Assembly: GCA_021151625.1 (NCBI GenBank)
Contig: JAGKWY010000072.1
Location: forward strand, 1-25,409
Direction: 5' to 3'
Length of the DNA: 25,409 nucleotides
Origin: Gammaproteobacteria bacterium
GTDB lineage: Bacteria > Pseudomonadota > Gammaproteobacteria > Pseudomonadales > Cellvibrionaceae
Shown: positions 23,667 through 25,409 of the stretch, in pieces
Layout: each line of letters opens with the position of its first letter
How positions within the stretch are numbered: position 1 is the first letter of the stretch
Program-made: the position numbers and the translations under genes
Notes under the pieces: model-generated
Seen by the model: the letters and a program-made list of their open reading frames with translations, nothing else
Databases searched by the model: none
Told to the model about the DNA's origin: nothing

Positions 23667-24086
23667 TTAATCCTGGTGATCCACGTACAGCCACTTGCCC
23701 AGGTTTTTGCGAAACAGGGAATGTTCATGGTGCTGTTGTAATTGCCCTGCCTGGCGAAACAGGGCGATAAACTCCACGGTGCCTTCCTGATCTGCTGCAA
23801 GTCCCTTGCTGGTTGAGAGGATCTGCAGGCCCAGCCAGTCGCAGCTTTGCGCCCACTGGAGGATATCCGCTTTACTGGAGCGCAGGCGCTGTTCTGGGCT
23901 CCAGGTGTCCCAAAGGTAGTCAATGGCTAAAATTACATGAGCAGAGTAGCGCGAACGCATTAGCTGCTCAGCGGTTTCCGGCCAGGTTTGACCTTGTATA
24001 TGCGGAAGGCAGCAGTTGGCCAGCAGCGTTTGGCTGCCGCAGGGACAGGGGGATTGGGGATTAACGGCAGGTGTTTTCGATGGCAT
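23667..24086 (-). CDS. YchJ family protein with single SEC-C motif
   Basis: 139 residues from ATG 24086, preceded by AAAAGGG at a spacing of 7; the frame could start at 24134 but that start lacks support. The N-terminal SEC-C zinc motif is CPCGSQTLLANCC (about 14-26), followed by the YchJ core 'AEQLMRSRYSAHVILAIDYLWDTW' and 'WLGLQIL'. E. coli YchJ is about 150 residues with a second SEC-C at the C-terminus. Here the protein ends at 'GKWLYVDHQD', so that second motif is absent. YchJ has no settled function. The gene is divergent from the acyltransferase. Confidence 0.85.
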   Translation of the reverse strand: MPSKTPAVNPQSPCPCGSQTLLANCCLPHIQGQTWPETAEQLMRSRYSAHVILAIDYLWDTWSPEQRLRSSKADILQWAQSCDWLGLQILSTSKGLAADQEGTVEFIALFRQAGQLQQHHEHSLFRKNLGKWLYVDHQD

Positions 24087-24206
24087 TTTTTGGCCCTTTT
24101 CGGTATTTTGTGCGCCTGTTTTTGGCCGGGCCAATTCTCGCCGAGTCTGGCGCCCGGTTCCAGCGTTCCCGCACTAAATGCATAGCCTTCGAGTAAAGTT
24201 TTCACT

Positions 24207-25358
24207 ATGAGCGAATTTGATGATATCCGCCCCTACCGCGATGATGAGGTGCGTTCAACCCTGGATCGTATTCTTGCCGATCCTGAACTAACCGATGCAG
24301 TGACGCGCCTGAAATTCCCCAAATTACACTCCTGGTTGGGTTGGTTATTAAAACCGCTGGTGCGCAGCAAATTGACCCAGCAGCTTGCCGGTATTCAGGA
24401 TGTGCAGGGGTTCCAGGCTGTAGTGGAAAAATACCTGTCGGGGATGATGGCCAGCCGCGTTAAAGAGCTCACTTTTTCCGGTTTGGAAAAACTGGATAAA
24501 CACAGTGCTTATTTGTTTATCAGCAACCATCGCGACATTGCGATGGACCCGGCCTTTGTTAACTGGGTGCTCTTCCATAACGGTTGCAATACCTTGCGTA
24601 TTGCTATTGGTGACAACCTGTTGACCAAGCCATTTGTATCGGACCTGATGCGATTGAATAAGAGCTTTATCGTAAATCGCTCTGCCAAAGCACCGCGCGA
24701 AAAATTAAAAGCGGCAAAACATTTGTCTGCTTACATCCATCATTCGATTGTGAATGAAAATGCCAACATCTGGATTGCACAGCGCGAGGGTCGCGCTAAA
24801 GACGGCAATGACAAAACCAATTCTGCGGTACTGGGTATGATTATGCTCAACAAACCCAAAACTGAAGAGCTGGCAGAATACGCCAAAAAACTGCGTATAG
24901 TGCCCGTATCCATTTCTTACGAGCTTGACCCGTGCGATGCCGCCAAGGCGCGCGAACTTTATTTGCATCGCACTGAAGGTAGCTATCAAAAAGAAGAGCA
25001 CGAAGATGTACGCAGCATTGCTATGGGTATCGCCGGTAATAAAGGCAATATCCATTTGGCCTTTGGCGATGTGCTGGATGGCGATTATCAGGATACGGAT
25101 GAATTGGTCGCTGCATTGGATCACCAGATTCTGGGTAACTATGTATTGCATGCGACCAATTGCATTGCTTATGAAATGTTACATGGCAAAGTGCCGGCTG
25201 TTAATTACGGCGCGAACAATACCCCTTATGACCCGAAAAAATTGATTGCTGAACGCACTGAATTTGAAGTGCGTATGAATGCAATTCCCTCTGGCCAGCG
25301 CGACATCGCACTGGGCATTTATGCTAATCCCGTTGTGAGTAAATTGGCCGAATGCTAA
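24207..25358 (+). CDS. PlsC-like glycerolipid acyltransferase
   Basis: 383 residues. 'YLFISNHRDIAMDP' (about 102-115) is motif I of the glycerol-phosphate acyltransferase family, although the usual H-x4-D is H-x5-D here (H108, D114). 'REGRAKDGND' (about 193-202) corresponds to motif III (normally FPEGxR). No clear membrane helix is seen, but a hydrophobic stretch 'LHSWLGWLLKPLV' (about 40-52) could bind the membrane. The family moves acyl chains from acyl-ACP or acyl-CoA to glycerol-3-phosphate or lysophosphatidate. The long N-terminal region (about 90 residues) and length set it apart from PlsC (about 250), so the acceptor is uncertain. Its stop overlaps the next gene by 7 bases. Confidence 0.75.
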   Translation: MSEFDDIRPYRDDEVRSTLDRILADPELTDAVTRLKFPKLHSWLGWLLKPLVRSKLTQQLAGIQDVQGFQAVVEKYLSGMMASRVKELTFSGLEKLDKHSAYLFISNHRDIAMDPAFVNWVLFHNGCNTLRIAIGDNLLTKPFVSDLMRLNKSFIVNRSAKAPREKLKAAKHLSAYIHHSIVNENANIWIAQREGRAKDGNDKTNSAVLGMIMLNKPKTEELAEYAKKLRIVPVSISYELDPCDAAKARELYLHRTEGSYQKEEHEDVRSIAMGIAGNKGNIHLAFGDVLDGDYQDTDELVAALDHQILGNYVLHATNCIAYEMLHGKVPAVNYGANNTPYDPKKLIAERTEFEVRMNAIPSGQRDIALGIYANPVVSKLAEC

Positions 25359-25409
25359 CGGATGCGCTGAAAAAGCAAATTCAGGGCGCCTATAGCCAAT
25401 TTCTGGAAA
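25352..25409 (+). CDS. dinG: Start of a DinG-like ATP-dependent helicase (cut by window edge)
   Basis: ATG 25352 overlaps the acyltransferase stop by 7 bases. The 19 residues visible, MLTDALKKQIQGAYSQFLE, match the start of DinG/YoaA-family (Rad3/XPD-like) helicases of Pseudomonas-type bacteria, which begin with 'L-x-x-x-L-K-x-x-I-Q-x-A-Y'. DinG unwinds DNA and R-loops and in E. coli is SOS-controlled. No LexA box is seen upstream in this window. The call rests on a short stretch. Confidence 0.55.
   Translation, partial: MLTDALKKQIQGAYSQFLE

Overview
The window looks like the chromosome of a Gram-negative gammaproteobacterium, probably of the Cellvibrio/Pseudomonas-like group (inference). 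The reasons are an imuA-imuB-dnaE2 SOS mutagenesis operon behind a CTGT-N8-ACAG LexA box, a long-type PyrB like that of Shewanella, a YchJ protein, a REC-GGDEF-REC protein, and what appears to be the start of dinG at the right edge. No rRNA, tRNA, CRISPR array, transposase or integrase was seen.

Layout. Bases 1-3800 hold the tail of an XRE-type regulator with membrane helices, a palindromic repeat, an ABCB-type exporter on the minus strand, and three small membrane or exported proteins. Bases 3840-6180 hold a minus-strand pair: a protein with a helix-turn-helix-like segment and three copies of a helical repeat, followed by a FIST_C-like (DUF6976-like) protein. The upstream gene seems to have a longer, frame-disrupted 5' end. 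Bases 6390-10060 are metabolic: an orphan acetylating acetaldehyde dehydrogenase homologue, a short GlpD-like FAD oxidoreductase, and pyrB closed by a strong terminator.

Bases 10060-16090 are accessory. A 432-base gap with small palindromes leads into a two-gene operon: a Cap4/DUF4297-like nuclease overlapping a HerA-type ATPase, closed by its own terminator. This resembles the known nuclease-HerA anti-phage systems. Three further same-strand genes follow: a membrane-anchored helical protein, a PD-(D/E)XK nuclease-like protein and a small orphan. Each of these three is followed by a copy of the same ~20-base element (TTCCGGTTATGGCCGAATTT or a variant), giving a cassette-like arrangement with no integrase in view.

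Bases 16091-25409 return to core genes: a RimJ-like acetyltransferase that overlaps dnaE2 tail to tail, the SOS operon imuA-imuB-dnaE2 (translationally coupled, minus strand), a diguanylate cyclase response regulator, a short YchJ protein, a variant glycerolipid acyltransferase, and the start of a DinG-like helicase. ImuA, ImuB and DnaE2 would work together as an inducible translesion synthesis complex. The nuclease and HerA would form one antiviral complex. The remaining island genes have no assigned role.
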